A stretch of 24,870 bases of DNA from Bacteroidota bacterium (lineage in GTDB: Bacteria > Bacteroidota > Ignavibacteria > Ignavibacteriales > Ignavibacteriaceae): contig JAEXTA010000054.1 in the NCBI GenBank assembly GCA_023453665.1, positions 1-24,870 of the forward strand. Reading direction: 5' to 3'. Positions 24,401 through 24,870 of the stretch are shown piece by piece. A program made the position numbers and the translations under genes. Under the pieces are notes generated by a model, which worked only from the letters and a program-made list of their open reading frames with translations, was not told where the DNA came from and did no database searches. Every line of letters starts with the position of its first letter. Position 1 is the stretch's first letter.

Positions 24401-24870
24401 ATATCGTCTGTAGTAGATTTGAGAATTTGCCTGATTTCTTCATTTGTAAAATTGTTTAAAGAAAGAATCAGCGCAGCTGCTGAAGAAACATGTGGTGCTG
24501 ATGCAGATGTTCCGCCAGACTCAATATATTTTCCGCTCATATTTGTTGACCAGATATTTGTACCTGGTGCAACAAGATCCAGAGTTGATCCCCATGTTGA
24601 ATTACCAGCAACAAAATCTTCTTGAGTTGAATTTCCAACACTGATCACTTCTGAATATCCTGAAGGATAGTGAAGTTCATTTCTTCCTGAATTTCCTGAA
24701 CTTGCTATTAAAACAACATTCTGAGAATAGGCATATTTTACAACATCTCTTAAAACAAAAGAAAATGAATAATCACCCCAGCTCATATTAATAACTTTTG
24801 CACCCATTTTAACGGCGTATAATATGGCGGCTGCAGCATCATCTTCTTCACCGCTTCCACCATTATCAAA
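21415..24870 (-). CDS. Secreted subtilisin-like serine protease with FG-GAP-like repeats and T9SS sorting domain (5' end outside window)
   Basis: A large exported protease read right to left; the first visible codon is at the right edge and 1151 residues are seen, so the signal peptide, propeptide and the catalytic Asp and His are outside the window. The S8 domain part shows VINMSWG, oxyanion Asn60 (SSGNSG) and catalytic Ser122 in GGTSASAPHV. Then come an Ig-like domain, five D-x-D/N-x-D/N-G calcium-type loops in an FG-GAP/VCBS-like propeller region, a fibronectin III-like domain (about NIKLMWQG to YYYAIQAYD), two Big/SbsA-type Ig domains, and a C-terminal T9SS type-A sorting domain (VYVYPNPAK, then SGIYIYRI, then LGKFAVLK). 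It is predicted to be cell-surface or released; target proteins are unknown. The stop overlaps the pgsA start by 4 nt. Confidence 0.9.
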   Translation of the reverse strand, partial: FDNGGSGEEDDAAAAILYAVKMGAKVINMSWGDYSFSFVLRDVVKYAYSQNVVLIASSGNSGRNELHYPSGYSEVISVGNSTQEDFVAGNSTWGSTLDLVAPGTNIWSTNMSGKYIESGGTSASAPHVSSAAALILSLNNFTNEEIRQILKSTTDDIMSAGWDLRSGAGRLNLERALRVLAPSKIGFSFPLMDYATNADTLPIRATVLSPYFVNYSLQVGSDITPTTWTPLITNGLNQLDETEIYRLNISGYTDGIYTLRLIVTLNNGRTLEERVHFHIMRTAPEVVEVGLGPIYYGERSTINAEFFTNQSSIMRMYYRVYGETNYSYVTLDGFNTNNQFVKNLHYGFIPTEIVQPNTLYQVYFEAENLAGLKTTVVDSTNNNLPFLIPTEELPEQTQYSQMPFLLTDGTVIYKEPVSFLSNNNNEILSQPFREGVDFVFFNYTLENEQFIQHQTDSLLRRFPLHYGDFNNNGLKDLLTINQSNIVLLEQTQSGSFSFSKKDSTTKLFYPVLIDELLNDGTKYLITQNESPDRYLIWKLNSDLSTSLVDSTFYTARPDSFGSNYTTRSMLVDDIDNDGIKEIWFVDDDGDIKSYKVNLGLNINKSDSMNVYGLSPVFQQDILSSGDYNGDGKKDIAILYSTNSIAPAFLLLIVTFNNHSPTILMQKVFLDQSEGYGGGLGVGADIYQSLKFVDIDNDGNDELILNIFPSSYIIKHTNGEDKIIFYAEGSNTKNVFSGDLNQNGVTEICFKINDSYRFFEFTNSNRTAAPVNFTGYNTSTQNIKLMWQGTGTKYYVYKGMEPDNIVLVDSVSEREFNDSNVLSNSFYYYAIQAYDPTKPEPYSALSKTIEVYSHTPGKPDSAYSNSNRSVIVRFTEKMKNVIENLQSFEIVSVGFPNSVSPNTQYSYLLTFNTNLPEGQQKLIVKNIKDLYGSPITTDTLDFNVVPVPEVESFYISSFELLNPNRIKVVFNYSVDATTAANVNNYKFEPENNVTSVDIDQNDSRIIYLNVNKQKPVGSIGREYRLQIIGLTSSATSGSLKINEGAGSYIVLTSFAKDLNDVYVYPNPAKIDGGRGILMFANLPQRAKINIWSVSGKYIAEIIETDGNGGYEYDLKNVNGELLDSGIYIYRIVRIDEANAEVEEKLGKFAVLK
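22623..23490 (-). repeat. Five FG-GAP/VCBS-like calcium-loop repeats inside the subtilase
   Basis: The loops in protein order, from high to low coordinate, are GDFNNNGLKDL (about 23451-23490), DIDNDGIKEIW (about 23110-23167), GDYNGDGKKDIAI (about 22962-23008), DIDNDGNDELIL (about 22762-22803) and GDLNQNGVTEICF (about 22623-22667). Each carries the D-x-[DN]-x-[DN]-G pattern of calcium-binding loops in beta-propeller repeats; the spacing of roughly 130-330 nt is uneven, so degenerate units may lie between. They probably fold as a propeller that binds carbohydrate or protein. Confidence 0.6.

Noticed and set aside
1..24870. tRNA genes, CRISPR array, insertion sequences or prophage
   Set aside because: Gaps between genes are all under about 80 bases, no repeated spacer structure or transposase motif was seen, and the only recombinase is of the housekeeping Xer type.

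Overview
The window is a gene-dense, AT-rich bacterial chromosome segment. It most likely comes from the Bacteroidota/Chlorobiota/Ignavibacteriota group, with Ignavibacteria-like my best inference. The signs are a secreted subtilase ending in a type IX secretion (T9SS) C-terminal sorting domain with a YPNPA motif, signal peptides whose probable cleavage sites expose an N-terminal glutamine, HPr kinase (HprK) in a Gram-negative-looking genome, a DUF494 (Smg)-topA pair, and frequent GTG/TTG starts. I see no tRNA, rRNA, CRISPR array, insertion sequence or prophage, and no intergenic gap longer than about 80 bases.

Plus strand, 1-19647, an almost unbroken co-directional run. (a) 1-3226: the 3' end of an RsuA/RluB-type pseudouridine synthase, a DacB/PBP4-type D-Ala-D-Ala carboxypeptidase and lysyl-tRNA synthetase. 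(b) 3295-9128: an envelope block with a DUF2279 exported protein, a GT2 glycosyltransferase, a Wzi-like outer-membrane barrel, an S41 C-terminal processing protease and a DUF3108 exported protein. (c) 9101-17524: mostly information-processing and cell-cycle genes: gamma-class carbonic anhydrase, YbeY, DUF494/Smg, topoisomerase I, a XerC/XerD-type recombinase, HPF, HprK, an M23 peptidase, a very acidic DUF2795 protein and the clamp-loader delta' subunit. (d) 17602-19647: a thiolase and 3-hydroxyacyl-CoA dehydrogenase pair, which together would make 3-hydroxybutyryl-CoA from acetyl-CoA or run that step in reverse.

Minus strand, 24870-19705, converging on the first block at about 19648-19704: a large T9SS-exported subtilase (5' end outside the window), pgsA, ftsY and a small cationic membrane protein. 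The first three genes overlap by 4 nt each and the fourth starts 2 nt after ftsY, so this looks like one operon joining a secreted protease to phospholipid synthesis and SRP-dependent membrane targeting.

Most genes belong to known families. The parts most worth a second look are the repeated Gln at predicted mature N-termini, the subtilase-pgsA-ftsY-small membrane protein operon, the DUF494-TopA neighbourhood, the extremely acidic DUF2795 protein, and a YbeY with Asp in place of the third metal-binding His. I do not see a clear new multi-gene defence or mobile system.
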